Shown here one piece after another: positions 1-9,710 of a stretch of DNA of 64,000 bases (its first letter is position 1; each line of letters starts with the position of its first letter). This stretch comes from Roseobacter fucihabitans (GTDB taxonomy: Bacteria > Pseudomonadota > Alphaproteobacteria > Rhodobacterales > Rhodobacteraceae): NCBI RefSeq assembly GCF_014337925.2, contig NZ_CP143423.1, positions 4,060,501 to 4,124,500 of the forward strand. The letters are read 5' to 3'. The notes beneath the pieces were generated by a model. The model was not told the DNA's origin and ran no database searches. It saw only the letters and a program-made list of their open reading frames with translations. Position numbers and translations under genes: made by a program.

Positions 1-30
1 CCCTCGTTTTGTTCGAAAGGAGCCCCCCCC

Positions 31-240
31 GTGACCGACCTTGCCGAACGCGCCACCGAATTGGAACAGCAGATCGAGAATGCCTCGCCAAAAGAACGTC
101 TGGCCCTGTTGCCAGCTTTTGACCGCGTGATCGCAACGCTGACCGCACATGGTGAAACCGTCCCGACCCGCCTGCGCCGTCTCAATACCACGCTAAAAGA
201 AGAGGCCATCGAAGATTTGTTTGACAATATGCCAGTTTAA
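31..240 (+). CDS. Small hypothetical protein, 69 aa
   Basis: A short soluble, charged protein that I do not recognise. The GTG start at 31 is supported by a strong GAAAGGAG Shine-Dalgarno eight bases upstream. It has no signal peptide, membrane segment or cysteine. The acidic and basic residues are spaced as in a helical protein, and the C-terminus is acidic. It is convergent with the deacetylase-like gene that follows. The neighbourhood in some Rhodobacteraceae contains xseB next to such a deacetylase, but this protein does not show the XseB pattern, so I do not call it that. The ribosome-binding site makes it a real gene with fair confidence; its function is unknown. Confidence 0.6.
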   Translation: MTDLAERATELEQQIENASPKERLALLPAFDRVIATLTAHGETVPTRLRRLNTTLKEEAIEDLFDNMPV

Positions 241-352
241 CAGACCGGGCTAAAAACCATTGTCCGAACCTGCTCGGTTTTGCCACCATACTGCCTCCGG
301 GACGCCGGCACCTTTTGGGTGTCGGTTTTCTTTTGCGGCCTGCGGTGTGGAA

Positions 353-1477
353 TCACCGCCCAAAGGTCCGCGGATTTTTGACCAGAAAAGCCACGCGATC
401 CTTGATCTCATCGCGAACAGCACCCGGACGGGGCACATCACGCAACGTGGTGAACCAATGTTCCGGCGGATTCTTGCCGCGTCTGTTGCCCTCAAAACGC
501 AAACCCCGCAGCACCGCTTCGGCCTCTGGTGGCAAACGCTCGGGCACGCGGTACCCGTTCAACGTCGCCCAGACACCTGTCCAGAGCCGCCCAACCGACC
601 AGGGGTTATATCCGCCACCGCCCAACACCAGCAAGCGCGGGGCCATACCCATCAAGGCCCCCACCACCGCCCAATGCGCGTTGTTTGACAGGCTCAGATG
701 CGCCAGAGGGTCCTCCTCCACCCCATCCGCCCCACACAGCAGCACAATCGCATCCGGGCGGAAGGCTGCGACCTGCGGCACGATCAAAGCCTCGCGGATA
801 AACGCCATCTCGCTGTCGTTGAGCCCGCGCGGCACCGGCAGGTTCAACGCGGACCCTCCCGCATCGTCCTCCAACAGCCCGGTGCGCGGCCAGAGCCGTT
901 CTTCATGCGTGGAAATCATCAGGCAATCGGGGTCGCCGTGAAAGCCCACCGCAACGCCATCACAATGATGCGCATCAATATCCACATAGGCGATGCGGCG
1001 CACGCCGTTGCGCCGCAGGCTGAGCATCGCCAGTACCGGATCGTTCAAATAACAAAACCCGTTGGCGCGGTCGGGCATCCCGTGATGTGTCCCACCAGGC
1101 GGGTTATAAATCACCCCGCCCTCGCGCAGCAGTTCCCCCGCCAGCAATGACCCCCCTGCCGCGGTCGCGGGGCGGCGGAAGATCTCCGGGTAAACCGGGT
1201 TTGTCACCGAGCCCAGATCATGGCGCGCGGTATCCTTAGCCGTGGCGTGCTGGCTGGCCTCGACCCGTTGCAGGGCAGCGATATAATCCGCCGTGTGCCA
1301 GCCAATCAACGCCTTGGGCTTGGCGCGCGGCGCGGTGATGAATTGCGCGGGCGGCAACCATCCCAGGGCGCGCGACAAATCCATGACCGTGCTGACCCGT
1401 GGCACGCGCAACGGATGCCAGCGCCCATAGCTGGAATGGCGGAAAATCTCTGCTCCGATAAAGCGTGGCTGGGTCAT
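353..1477 (-). CDS. Histone deacetylase / AcuC-family zinc amidohydrolase
   Basis: A 374-residue member of the arginase-deacetylase fold family (AcuC, acetylpolyamine amidohydrolase and class II HDAC-like proteins), which hydrolyses acetyl-amide bonds in the cytoplasm. The catalytic His pair lies in THHGMPDRANGF near residue 131, and the zinc-binding Asp/His in DIDAHHCDG near 166-171. A glycine-rich GGGGYNPW motif near the C-terminus completes the active site. The reading frame is open 20 codons further upstream (to 1537), but I chose the ATG at 1477 because family members begin there and the extension looks unlike protein. It is divergent from the ABC transporter operon. The substrate cannot be read from sequence; acetoin, polyamine or lysine deacetylation are all possible. 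Confidence 0.85.
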   Translation of the reverse strand: MTQPRFIGAEIFRHSSYGRWHPLRVPRVSTVMDLSRALGWLPPAQFITAPRAKPKALIGWHTADYIAALQRVEASQHATAKDTARHDLGSVTNPVYPEIFRRPATAAGGSLLAGELLREGGVIYNPPGGTHHGMPDRANGFCYLNDPVLAMLSLRRNGVRRIAYVDIDAHHCDGVAVGFHGDPDCLMISTHEERLWPRTGLLEDDAGGSALNLPVPRGLNDSEMAFIREALIVPQVAAFRPDAIVLLCGADGVEEDPLAHLSLSNNAHWAVVGALMGMAPRLLVLGGGGYNPWSVGRLWTGVWATLNGYRVPERLPPEAEAVLRGLRFEGNRRGKNPPEHWFTTLRDVPRPGAVRDEIKDRVAFLVKNPRTFGR

Positions 1478-1553
1478 GGGTCCACAGGTAAACCATTGCG
1501 CTTCATCAACAACCCCTCTGGACCACGGCCAGACCACCGCCTAACGTCGCCAC

Positions 1554-2501
1554 ATGCTGCGCTATGTGCTCAAACGCCTGCTCTCGCTTGTCCTCAGCCT
1601 CGCTGTGGCCTCGCTGATCATCTTTGCGGTCATCGAAATCGCACCGGGCGATCCGGCCTCCTTTATGCTGGGGATCAACGCCCAGCCCGAAACGCTCGCG
1701 GCCCTGCGCAGCGAACTGGGCCTCGATGCCCCCAAGCTGCAACGGTATTTTGACTGGGTCGGTGGCATGCTCACCGGGGATTTTGGCACCTCCTATACCT
1801 ATCGCACGCCCGTGTCGGACATGGTCGCCGCGCGGATTGGCGTGTCTTTGCCGCTGGCCCTTTATGCGCTGATCCTTTCTTTGGTGATCGCTTTTCCCGC
1901 TGGGCTTTATGCCGCATCGCGCCGCGGGCGGGCGGGCGATCTTGGCGTCATGGGGGCCACGCAACTTGGCGTGGCGGTGCCGAATTTCTGGTTTGCCATG
2001 ATGCTGGTGCTGGTCTTTGCGATCCACCTGCGCTGGTTTTCCGCAGGCGGCTTCCCCGGCTGGGACGAAGGAGTCTTTGCCGCGCTGAAATCCCTGACCC
2101 TGCCCGCCATCGCGCTTGCTCTCCCGCAGGCCGCAATCCTCACGCGCGTCATGCGCTCCGCGCTTCTGGACGTGCTGGGCGAGGATTACATGCGCACGGC
2201 GCGCGCCAAGGGCCTCACCGCGCGCCAGACCCTTTGGCGGCACGGGCTACGCAACGCCATGATCCCGGTTTTAACCATCATCGGGCTGCAATTCTCCTTC
2301 CTCTTTGCCGGGACGATCATCATCGAACAGGTCTTCTATCTGCCGGGCCTGGGCCGCCTGATCTTTCAATCCATCTCGGCGCGGGATCTGATTGTCGTGG
2401 AATCCGTGGTGATGCTGGTGGTCTTCGCGGTGATCATGATCAACTTTCTGGTCGATCTCGCCTATGCCGCCGTGGACCCGAGGCTGCGCGCGCGCGCATG
2501 A
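1554..2501 (+). CDS. ABC transporter permease, DppB/OppB type
   Basis: A 315-residue inner-membrane permease of the dipeptide/oligopeptide/nickel family. It has an N-terminal membrane segment (residues about 7-30), a conserved APGDPAS motif just after it, and five further hydrophobic segments. The cytoplasmic EAA-type loop (AKGLTARQTLWRHGLR) docks the ATPase. Its stop codon overlaps the start of the second permease in an ATGA junction, so the pair is translationally coupled. The transported compound is unknown. No periplasmic binding protein gene lies next to it in this window, which is unusual for this family. Confidence 0.9.
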   Translation: MLRYVLKRLLSLVLSLAVASLIIFAVIEIAPGDPASFMLGINAQPETLAALRSELGLDAPKLQRYFDWVGGMLTGDFGTSYTYRTPVSDMVAARIGVSLPLALYALILSLVIAFPAGLYAASRRGRAGDLGVMGATQLGVAVPNFWFAMMLVLVFAIHLRWFSAGGFPGWDEGVFAALKSLTLPAIALALPQAAILTRVMRSALLDVLGEDYMRTARAKGLTARQTLWRHGLRNAMIPVLTIIGLQFSFLFAGTIIIEQVFYLPGLGRLIFQSISARDLIVVESVVMLVVFAVIMINFLVDLAYAAVDPRLRARA

Positions 2502-3313
2502 ACAAGACCCTGATCATAGGCGGGGCGCTTTCCATCGCCTTCATCCTGCTGGCGCTGCTCTCGCTGATCTGGACGCCTTTTGATCACACGGCCCTCAACA
2601 TCCCCCAGAAACTCCAAACACCCGGCACACCCCATATTCTTGGCACGGATCATCTGGGGCGCGACATCGCCAGCATGATCATGGTCGGTGCGCGCACCTC
2701 CATTGGGGTCGCCCTTCTGGCGCTGCTCATCGGTCTTATCGTTGGCGTGCCCTTGGGGTTGGCCGCCGCGATGAACAAGGGGCGCTGGCTCGATGAATTT
2801 ATCATGCGCGGCAATGACATCGTCTTTGCCTTTCCGCTGCTGGTCATGGCCATCCTGATCACAGCGGTCTTTGGCCCCTCTGCCACCAACGCCATCATCG
2901 CCTTCGGAATTTTCAACATTCCCGTTTTCGCCCGTGTCACCCGTGCCGGGGCTTTGCCGCTCTGGGAGCGCGAATTTATCATGGCCGCGCGTGTGGCGGG
3001 CAAAAGCCGCAGCCATATCTCCATCGAACATATCCTGCCCAATGTGGCGAACCTGTTGATTGTACAAGGCACGATCCAATTCGCACTTGGCATCCAAGTC
3101 GAGGCAGCGCTGTCTTTCGTTGGCCTCGGCGTACAGCCCCCTACCCCTTCGCTGGGGCGGATGCTGGCGGATGCGCAAACCATGGTCAGTTTCGCGCCGC
3201 ATCTCGCGATCTTTCCCGGAGTGGCAATTATCCTGATCGTGCTGGGGCTCAATCTGCTTGGGGATGGTTTGCGCGACGCGCTTGACCCGCGCTTGCAAAG
3301 GGCGCGCACATGA
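2498..3313 (+). CDS. ABC transporter permease, DppC/OppC type
   Basis: The second permease of the same importer, 271 residues. An N-terminal membrane helix is followed by the family-typical HILGTDHLGRDIASMI segment at about residues 45-60, several transmembrane helices, and the EAA loop (AARVAGKSRSHISIEHILPN). The start is the ATG at 2498, inside the ATGA overlap with the upstream permease. A longer open frame running back to 2234 is only the shadow of the upstream gene. The C-terminus overlaps the ATPase gene by four bases, again ATGA. It forms a heterodimeric channel with the preceding product. Confidence 0.9.
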   Translation: MNKTLIIGGALSIAFILLALLSLIWTPFDHTALNIPQKLQTPGTPHILGTDHLGRDIASMIMVGARTSIGVALLALLIGLIVGVPLGLAAAMNKGRWLDEFIMRGNDIVFAFPLLVMAILITAVFGPSATNAIIAFGIFNIPVFARVTRAGALPLWEREFIMAARVAGKSRSHISIEHILPNVANLLIVQGTIQFALGIQVEAALSFVGLGVQPPTPSLGRMLADAQTMVSFAPHLAIFPGVAIILIVLGLNLLGDGLRDALDPRLQRART

Positions 3314-4923
3314 GCCTTTTGCGCATGGATAACCTGTCACTGGACATCAACGGCACGTCGATCCTCAAAGAGGTCACCCTGTCGCTCAACCCCGGTGAGA
3401 TACTCGCAATCACGGGGGAAAGCGGCTCGGGCAAATCCATGACCGCCCTCGCGATTATGCAACTGTTACCGAATGGCGCGAAAACCTCCGGGCAAATCCA
3501 CTTTGACGGCACAGATATCGCGGCGCTTGGTGAAGCCGACATGTGCACCAAGCGCGGCAATGACATCGGCATGATCTTTCAGGAACCGATGAGTGCGCTC
3601 AACCCGGTGCATACCATCGGGCGGCAGGTGGCCGAGACCATCCGGGTCCATACCGGTGCTGCGCGCGCGGAGGCCCAGGACCGCGCCGCCGAAGTGCTCA
3701 CCCGTGTTGGCCTCCCCCCCAAACAGTTTCCCCTCAGCCGCTATCCGCACCAGCTTTCGGGCGGGCAACGTCAGCGCGTGGTGATCGCCATGGCGATTGC
3801 GTTGCGGCCCAAACTGTTGATCGCGGATGAGCCGACCACCGCGCTCGATGTCACCACACAGGCAGAAATTCTCAAACTTCTCAAAGGTCTGGTCGCGGAT
3901 TTTGGTATGGGGCTGATCATGATCACCCATGATCTGGCCGTGGTAGCGGATTTGGCCGACCGCATTGCCGTCATGCGCCACGGCGAAGTCGTAGAGACCG
4001 GGGCGACGCAGGCATTGTTTCGCGATATGGCACATCCTTATACGCGTATGCTTTTTGACGCTTCTGCGCACCAGGTTGATCTTCCCCCGGTGCCGAATCC
4101 ACAGCCGCTTCTGGAAGTGCGCGATCTGCACCGCAGCTATGCTTTGCCGCGCCGCGCGGTTTTCACAAAGCCGGGGAGGTTTGAGGCGGTGAAGGGCGTG
4201 AGTTTCACCCTTATGCGGGGCGAACGCCTTGGATTGGTCGGGGAAAGCGGATGTGGCAAATCCACGCTGACCCGTGCGATCCTGGGTCTGGAAGAACCGC
4301 AATCGGGCACCATTACGCTTGAGGGCGCAGCTGTCAGCACGCTGGGCAAGCCCAATCTTGCCGTGCGCCGTCGGATGCAGGTTGTGTTTCAAGACCCCTT
4401 CGGCAGCTTCAACCCACGCCACCGGGTCTCGCGCCTGATCACGGAGCCGTTTCATCTTTTGGAAACCCCGCCCCAGGGCGACGCCCGTCGCGCGGCGATC
4501 AAGGATGCGCTTACGGCCGTGGGATTACAGCCCGGTGACGCGGACCGCTACATCCACGAATTATCCGGTGGGCAGCGCCAGCGGATCGCCATTGCGCGCG
4601 CCCTGATCATCCGCCCCGATCTGATCCTGTTCGACGAGGCCGTTTCGGCGCTGGATGTTTCGGTGCGCGCGCAAATCCTCGATCTGCTGGCAAGCCTGTG
4701 CCACAGCCACGGGCTGACCTACCTATTCGTATCCCATGATCTGAGCGTGGTGCGCTCTGTGACCGACCGTGTGATGGTCATGCAGGCCGGTGAAATCGTG
4801 GAACACGGTAAAACCGAGCAGGTATTCAGTAAACCTAAACACCCCTACACTAAACAATTGATTGCGGCTGCACCGACACTCCCGTCTGTGCCGGCTTTTC
4901 ACCGGAACGCGATCCATGAATGA
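3310..4923 (+). CDS. Fused double ATP-binding subunit of a peptide-type ABC importer (DppD-DppF fusion)
   Basis: A 537-residue protein with two complete ABC ATPase domains, equal to OppD and OppF fused head to tail. Domain 1 has Walker A GESGSGKS (about residue 36), signature LSGGQRQRV and Walker B LLIADEPTTALD. Domain 2 has GESGCGKS (about 314), LSGGQRQRI and LILFDEAVSALD. Both have the H-loop (THDL, SHDL). Such fusions are common in Rhodobacterales and give one chain carrying both nucleotide sites. The gene overlaps the upstream permease (ATGA) and the downstream acetyltransferase by eight bases. It powers uptake of an unidentified peptide-like compound. Confidence 0.92.
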   Translation: MSLLRMDNLSLDINGTSILKEVTLSLNPGEILAITGESGSGKSMTALAIMQLLPNGAKTSGQIHFDGTDIAALGEADMCTKRGNDIGMIFQEPMSALNPVHTIGRQVAETIRVHTGAARAEAQDRAAEVLTRVGLPPKQFPLSRYPHQLSGGQRQRVVIAMAIALRPKLLIADEPTTALDVTTQAEILKLLKGLVADFGMGLIMITHDLAVVADLADRIAVMRHGEVVETGATQALFRDMAHPYTRMLFDASAHQVDLPPVPNPQPLLEVRDLHRSYALPRRAVFTKPGRFEAVKGVSFTLMRGERLGLVGESGCGKSTLTRAILGLEEPQSGTITLEGAAVSTLGKPNLAVRRRMQVVFQDPFGSFNPRHRVSRLITEPFHLLETPPQGDARRAAIKDALTAVGLQPGDADRYIHELSGGQRQRIAIARALIIRPDLILFDEAVSALDVSVRAQILDLLASLCHSHGLTYLFVSHDLSVVRSVTDRVMVMQAGEIVEHGKTEQVFSKPKHPYTKQLIAAAPTLPSVPAFHRNAIHE

Positions 4924-5413
4924 CCTCAAACTCGAACCCATCAACAAGGCGGACCACGCCGAGGATGCGCTCGACCTGGCACAGCGGGCTGCGGATTACG
5001 TGACCCTCGAAATCGGGCGCGCACCGGACATGGATTTCGTGAACGATTTTTTCATGGCGACACCGCCGGGTCTGAGCACGCAGGACCTTCATCCATTTGC
5101 CGTGATGCAGGAGCGCGCCATGCTTGGCATGACCTGTGTGGCGCAGGGGTATGAATTTCCCCATGACTGGTGGATTGGTCTCGTACTGCTGGATCCTGCA
5201 TTTCGCGGGCGCGGTTTGGGGCGCAATGTGCTACAGTTGATCAAGCACAGAGCCCGCAAAGCGCGCATGAGCATGCTGAAGCTATCGGTGCTCGAAGCGA
5301 ATCCCCGTGCCACCCATTTCTGGATGCGCGAGGGATTCGTACCCCATCGCTATGCCGCTGCAACTCCGACGAGTGACGGGCACAATCGCTGGGTCTTGAG
5401 ATACGCGCTATAG
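4916..5413 (+). CDS. GNAT-family N-acetyltransferase
   Basis: A 165-residue cytoplasmic protein. The acetyl-CoA-binding motif A is DPAFRGRGLGRNVLQLI at about residues 92-108, followed by the family's C-terminal beta-strand and helix (LSVLEANPRATHFWMREGF). The start at 4916 is chosen because it overlaps the end of the ATPase gene, as the other genes of this operon do; the 18-codon extension is a shadow. Its place behind a peptide-type importer suggests acetylation of an imported amine or of an amino acid derivative, but the substrate is not visible. Confidence 0.82.
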   Translation: MNDLKLEPINKADHAEDALDLAQRAADYVTLEIGRAPDMDFVNDFFMATPPGLSTQDLHPFAVMQERAMLGMTCVAQGYEFPHDWWIGLVLLDPAFRGRGLGRNVLQLIKHRARKARMSMLKLSVLEANPRATHFWMREGFVPHRYAAATPTSDGHNRWVLRYAL

Positions 5414-5425
5414 GGAGAAAGCGAC

Positions 5426-6172
5426 ATGCGACTGACAGGAAAAACCGCCATCGTGACCGGGGGCGCCTCCGGTTTTGGCGCTGGTATCGTGCGTAAATTT
5501 ACCGCCGAAGGGGCCAGGGTCATGATCGCGGATATCAACCCCACGACCGCAAGGGACCTGGCCGATCAGATGGGAGATCACGCCTTGGCCTGCACCGTCG
5601 ATGTCTCTGATGGGGCCTCGGTCGATGCTATGGCGCAAACGGCAATGACCACCTGGGGGCATGTCGATATTCTGGTCAATAATGCGGGCGTCACCCATTT
5701 GCCGACACCGCTGGAAGATGTCAGCGAAGAGGATTTCGACCGGGTCGTGGCGATCAACATCAAGTCGGTTTACCTGACCGCGCGCGCCTTGGTGCCCCAT
5801 ATGAAAATCCGTGGCGCAGGCTGTTTGCTGAACATCGCCTCAACGGCGGGCCTGTCGCCGCGCCCCCGGCTCAATTGGTATAACGCCTCCAAGGGCTGGA
5901 TGATCACGGCCAGCAAGACGATGGCCGTGGAGCTTGCCCCCAGCGGTGTGCGCGTCAATGCGCTCTGCCCCGTGGCGGGTGAAACGCCGCTGTTGAAATC
6001 CTTCATGGGCGAAGACACCCCCGAAATGCGCGCAAAATTCCTTGCCACGATTCCATTGGGCCGGTTTTCGACACCGCAGGACATGGGGAATGCCGCTTGC
6101 TTTTTATGCTCGGATGAGGCCTCCATGATCACCGGGACGGCCCTGGAGGTCGATGGGGGGCGCTGCATATGA
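5426..6172 (+). CDS. Short-chain dehydrogenase/reductase
   Basis: A classical SDR of 248 residues. The N-terminal Rossmann motif is TGGASGFGAGI (about residues 12-22), followed by NNAGV (88-92), the catalytic serine in NIASTAGL, and YNASKGW carrying the Tyr-x-x-x-Lys pair. The C-terminal EVDGGRCI is typical of 3-oxoacyl-ACP reductase/glucose dehydrogenase-like members. It begins 12 bases after the acetyltransferase with a GGAGAAAG ribosome-binding site and overlaps the following cupin gene by four bases. It would oxidise or reduce a small alcohol/ketone with NAD(P); the substrate is unknown. Confidence 0.87.
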   Translation: MRLTGKTAIVTGGASGFGAGIVRKFTAEGARVMIADINPTTARDLADQMGDHALACTVDVSDGASVDAMAQTAMTTWGHVDILVNNAGVTHLPTPLEDVSEEDFDRVVAINIKSVYLTARALVPHMKIRGAGCLLNIASTAGLSPRPRLNWYNASKGWMITASKTMAVELAPSGVRVNALCPVAGETPLLKSFMGEDTPEMRAKFLATIPLGRFSTPQDMGNAACFLCSDEASMITGTALEVDGGRCI

Positions 6173-6519
6173 AACCGGTCAACCTGGCGCAAAAGCTGGA
6201 CCAATTCACCACCCATTGGGACCCGCATGTGGTTGCCGATTACAACGATAACGACGTGATGGTGGTGCGGTTTCAGGGTGAATTTCCGTTTCATCTGCAT
6301 GCGGATACGGATGATTTCTTTCTCGTGCTTGAGGGCGAAATGATCATGGATCTGGAGCACAGCTCCCATCCGGTCCGCTCCGGGGAGTTATTTGTTGTGC
6401 CCAAGGGCGTCACGCATCGCCCCCGCGCTGCGCAGGAATGCAAGGTACTATTAATCGAACCCAAGGGTGAGCCGAACACCGGCGATCTGGCCACCGCAGC
6501 ACCCAAACCGCGCCTGTGA
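6169..6519 (+). CDS. Cupin-domain protein
   Basis: A 116-residue single-domain cupin. The metal-binding motif 1 is visible as PFHLHADTDDFFLVLEGEMIM (His-x-His with a downstream Glu), and motif 2 as GELFVVPKGVTHRPRA (final His). It begins in an ATGA overlap with the SDR gene, so it belongs to the same operon. Small cupins next to SDRs may act as isomerases, mutarotases or binding proteins. Nothing in the sequence decides which. Confidence 0.85.
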   Translation: MKPVNLAQKLDQFTTHWDPHVVADYNDNDVMVVRFQGEFPFHLHADTDDFFLVLEGEMIMDLEHSSHPVRSGELFVVPKGVTHRPRAAQECKVLLIEPKGEPNTGDLATAAPKPRL

Positions 6520-6546
6520 ACGCGCCATGTTGAAAGCCTTTAGCCG

Positions 6547-7539
6547 ATGATGACGCCCGGACCTCTGAACCTGATCACCGATATTGCCGGTCTCAGAGTT
6601 GGCAACGCGCAGGATTTGCGTCTGAATTCAGGCTGTACGGTCTTGACCGGGGATGCGCACTTTGTGGCTTCGGTGCATGTGATGGGCGGCGCACCCGGCA
6701 CCCGCGAAACCGACCTGCTGGCCCCGGATAAAACCGTCGCCGCGGTCGATGCGCTGGTTCTGTCGGGCGGATCGGCTTTTGGGCTGGACGCCTGTTCCGG
6801 CGTGATGGATGCGCTGCGCGCGCGCGGGCGTGGTTTTCGGGTCGGGCCCGCGATCGTCCCGATTGTGCCGGGCGCGATCCTGTTTGACCTGTTGAGCGGC
6901 GGCGACAAGGATTGGGATCAAAACCCCTATGCCGCACTGGGGCGGGCGGCTTTTGAGGCTGCGGGCACCAGCTTTGACATCGGAACGGCGGGTGCGGGCA
7001 CCGGCGCGCTGACGGCCATGCTCAAGGGGGGGCTTGGATCGGCTTCGCTGCAACTGGAGGATGGGACGATGGTTGGTGCGCTTGTGGCTGCCAATCCGCT
7101 CGGGTCTGTGACCACGCCCGGAGATCGGCATTTCCACGCCGCGCCTTTTGAAATCAATGATGAATTTGGCGGGTTTGGCCCGGACCCAACAAGCGGTCAG
7201 GGGCTCGAGGTCACAAGTCGCAAAGGCAGTTTGATCGCAGATCGGGCCAATACCACCATCGCCATTGTCGCCACGGATGCGGCCCTGAGCAAGGCGCAGT
7301 GTCATCGTATCGCCGTTGCCGCCCATGACGGCATCGCGCGCGCCTGCCTGCCTGCGCATACGCCCGGTGACGGTGATCTGGTTTTTGGGCTCTCCACCGG
7401 GTCAAAACCCGAAGGCAATCCCGGTCTGATCGGTCACGCCGCAGCCCTGTGTCTGAGCCGCGCCATTGCGCGCGCAGTCTATGAGGCCCGGCCACAACCG
7501 AGCGACGTATTGCCTTGCTGGTGCCAGCAAAACCCGTGA
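6547..7539 (+). CDS. P1-family peptidase (DmpA/S58-type aminopeptidase)
   Basis: A 330-residue N-terminal-nucleophile hydrolase like the L-aminopeptidase D-Ala-esterase/amidase DmpA. The N-terminus NLITDIAGLRVGNAQD is the family's substrate-binding start. The segment KGGLGSASL near residue 160 is the autoprocessing site, which would free the nucleophile Ser and split the chain into alpha and beta subunits. Further conserved segments are SGGSAFGLDACSGVMD near residue 75 and the C-terminal DGIARACLPAHTPGDGD. It closes the ABC-GNAT-SDR-cupin unit, which fits import and trimming of small peptides or beta-peptides. It is convergent with dxs, four bases apart. Confidence 0.87.
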   Translation: MMTPGPLNLITDIAGLRVGNAQDLRLNSGCTVLTGDAHFVASVHVMGGAPGTRETDLLAPDKTVAAVDALVLSGGSAFGLDACSGVMDALRARGRGFRVGPAIVPIVPGAILFDLLSGGDKDWDQNPYAALGRAAFEAAGTSFDIGTAGAGTGALTAMLKGGLGSASLQLEDGTMVGALVAANPLGSVTTPGDRHFHAAPFEINDEFGGFGPDPTSGQGLEVTSRKGSLIADRANTTIAIVATDAALSKAQCHRIAVAAHDGIARACLPAHTPGDGDLVFGLSTGSKPEGNPGLIGHAAALCLSRAIARAVYEARPQPSDVLPCWCQQNP

Positions 7540-7543
7540 TGCA

Positions 7544-9478
7544 TCAGCCCGCGCTATGCAGATCCACCACTTTGCGATCCCGGTGCAGAGCATTCAGAAC
7601 CATTTCAACGATCCCTTCCGCATCGACCTGTGCGTCGCGGTACATCTCGACAGGTGCCGCCTGATCCACATATCGGTCGGGCAAACACACCGACCGCACG
7701 CGACAACCGTGATCCAGAAGCCCATGGCCCGCCATTTCCTGTAGCACCATCGCGCCGAAACCGCCCTTGGCGCCTTGCTCGACGGTGATCAAGGCACCGT
7801 GGTTTTGCGCCAGCTGCGCGATCAATGCCATATCCAGTGGCTTGGCAAACCGTGCATCTGCAATCGTGGCACTGATCCCTTCGGCGGCCAGCATGGTTGC
7901 AGCGGCCTCACATTCTCCCAGCATCGTCCCAAAGGACAGAAGCGCCACGTCACCGTCGCCTTGCTGGATCATGCGACCTTTGCCGATCTCCAGAACCTCG
8001 CCGCGTTCGGGCAGGGCAACGCCTGTGCCATTCCCGCGCGGATACCGGAACGCAATCGGACCGCTGTCATGCGCCGCAGCCGTGGCCACCATATGGACCA
8101 GCTCCGCCTCATCCGCCGCAGCCATCACAACCATACCCGGCAACGCGCCGAGAAATCCGACGTCAAAAGCCCCCGCATGGGTCGCGCCATCCGCACCGAC
8201 AAGACCGGCGCGATCAATCGCAAAGCGCACCGGCAACCCTTGCAGGGCGACATCATGCACCACCTGATCATATCCGCGTTGCAAAAACGTCGAGTAAATG
8301 GCGCAGAAGGGTTTGAGCCCGCTGGCCGCCATTCCGGCGGCAAAAGTCACGCCATGTTGCTCGGCGATACCGACATCGAACACACGTCCAGGGAATTTCT
8401 TGGCCATACGGTCCAGACCGGTGCCGCCCGGCATCGCAGCGGTAATGGCGACAATTGTCGGGTCCTCGGTCGCGGCAGCGGTCAGCGCATCGCCGAACAC
8501 GCCCGTGTAGGAGGGTGCATTTGCCTTGGCCTTTGCCTGCACGCCGGTGCCAACGTCGAATTTGGAAACGCCGTGGTATTTATCCGTGGAGCCTTCGGCG
8601 GGCGCGTAGCCTTTGCCCTTGACCGTGCAGCAATGGATCAGGACCGGCCCCGTCGCACGCGCGCGCGCAGAGCGCAAAACGCTGAGCAATTGATCCATAT
8701 CGTGTCCGTCAATCGGGCCGATATAGTCAAAGCCCAGCTCCTCAAAGAAGGTCCCCTTGCTTTCCAGCCCGGTGACCATTTCACGCGCACGCCGCGCCCC
8801 TTCACGGACCGGTTTGGGGGCCAGCTGTTCCATGCCCTCGGCCACGGCGACCAAACCGCCAAAGGGTCCTTTGCGCGACAAATCCGCCAGGCTCGACAGA
8901 TAGGAGGACATCGCGCCCACCGGCGGGGCGATGGACATTTCATTGTCATTCAGGATCACAAACAGGCGCCGTCCCTCAGAACCTGCGTTGTTCAGCGCCT
9001 CATAAGCCATGCCCGCAGAGATCGATCCATCCCCGATCACGGCAACGGCGTCCCCGGTCGGCAGACCCATGTCGCGGCCGATGGTGAATCCCAAGGCTGC
9101 GGAAATTGAGGTGCTGGAATGCGCCGCCCCAAAGGGGTCATATTCGGATTCCGAGCGTTTGGTGAAGCCGCTGATGCCGCCCCCCTGGCGCAGCGTGTGC
9201 ATGCGGTCGCGCCGGCCCGTCAGGATTTTATGCGGGTAGCATTGATGCCCCACATCCCAGATCAGCTTGTCGCGCGGCGTGTCGAAAACCGCATGGATCG
9301 CAACCGATAATTCAACCACACCAAGCGATGATCCAAGATGCCCGCCGGTCTGGCTGACGGCCTCCACGACCTCCGCGCGCAGTTCATTTGCAACGGCGCT
9401 CAATTCGTGATCCGACATTTGGCGCAGATCAGCGGGACCTGCCACGCGATCAAGGGTTGGGGTATCTATCTGGGTCAT
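7544..9478 (-). CDS. dxs: 1-deoxy-D-xylulose-5-phosphate synthase
   Basis: The first enzyme of the MEP pathway; it condenses pyruvate and glyceraldehyde 3-phosphate with thiamine diphosphate and so feeds bacteriochlorophyll phytol/geranylgeraniol and carotenoid synthesis. It is 644 residues, the usual length. The thiamine-binding motif is [13 protein letters not shown] near residue 150, the transketolase Glu region is [13 protein letters not shown], and the C-terminal domain [13 protein letters not shown] is complete. Of two ATGs three codons apart I chose the one at 9478, because the GGAG ribosome-binding site lies nine bases before it and touches the other. Its position just behind pufC is known from photosynthetic Rhodobacteraceae. 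Confidence 0.95.
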   Translation of the reverse strand: MTQIDTPTLDRVAGPADLRQMSDHELSAVANELRAEVVEAVSQTGGHLGSSLGVVELSVAIHAVFDTPRDKLIWDVGHQCYPHKILTGRRDRMHTLRQGGGISGFTKRSESEYDPFGAAHSSTSISAALGFTIGRDMGLPTGDAVAVIGDGSISAGMAYEALNNAGSEGRRLFVILNDNEMSIAPPVGAMSSYLSSLADLSRKGPFGGLVAVAEGMEQLAPKPVREGARRAREMVTGLESKGTFFEELGFDYIGPIDGHDMDQLLSVLRSARARATGPVLIHCCTVKGKGYAPAEGSTDKYHGVSKFDVGTGVQAKAKANAPSYTGVFGDALTAAATEDPTIVAITAAMPGGTGLDRMAKKFPGRVFDVGIAEQHGVTFAAGMAASGLKPFCAIYSTFLQRGYDQVVHDVALQGLPVRFAIDRAGLVGADGATHAGAFDVGFLGALPGMVVMAAADEAELVHMVATAAAHDSGPIAFRYPRGNGTGVALPERGEVLEIGKGRMIQQGDGDVALLSFGTMLGECEAAATMLAAEGISATIADARFAKPLDMALIAQLAQNHGALITVEQGAKGGFGAMVLQEMAGHGLLDHGCRVRSVCLPDRYVDQAAPVEMYRDAQVDAEGIVEMVLNALHRDRKVVDLHSAG

Positions 9479-9679
9479 GGCGCACATCTCCGTTCTTTTC
9501 GGGTAAAGCGGGGGGAGTTCTTGCCAAAACCCAAAGTCCCACTATCTTAGGTAGCAATGGCGTCGCATCCAGCCTGAACCGGTTGCGACGCCAGGTTCCT
9601 GTAGCCAACAGGAAGGGAACCGGGGTGCCTAAGACCCCGAAGCCCGGATCAAGGAAGCCAATGATCCGTGCGCGGCGGG

Positions 9680-9709
9680 GTTTGGGGCGCTTAACGAACC
9701 GCCCCAAAC
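9680..9709 (-). terminator. Perfect 10-bp hairpin directly after pufC
   Basis: GTTTGGGGCG pairs perfectly with CGCCCCAAAC around a 10-base loop, beginning two bases after the pufC stop codon. No run of T follows on the - strand, so it is more likely a 3' end-protecting or Rho-assisted structure than a classic intrinsic terminator. It separates the puf operon from dxs. Confidence 0.6.
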
Positions 9710-9710
9710 C

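Noticed and set aside
31-240. Possible xseB (exonuclease VII small subunit)
   Set aside because: The size and place fit, but the sequence lacks the XseB pattern, so no gene symbol is given.
7775-9109. A 444-codon + strand frame inside dxs
   Set aside because: Antisense shadow of dxs with a composition typical of complementary high-GC coding DNA.
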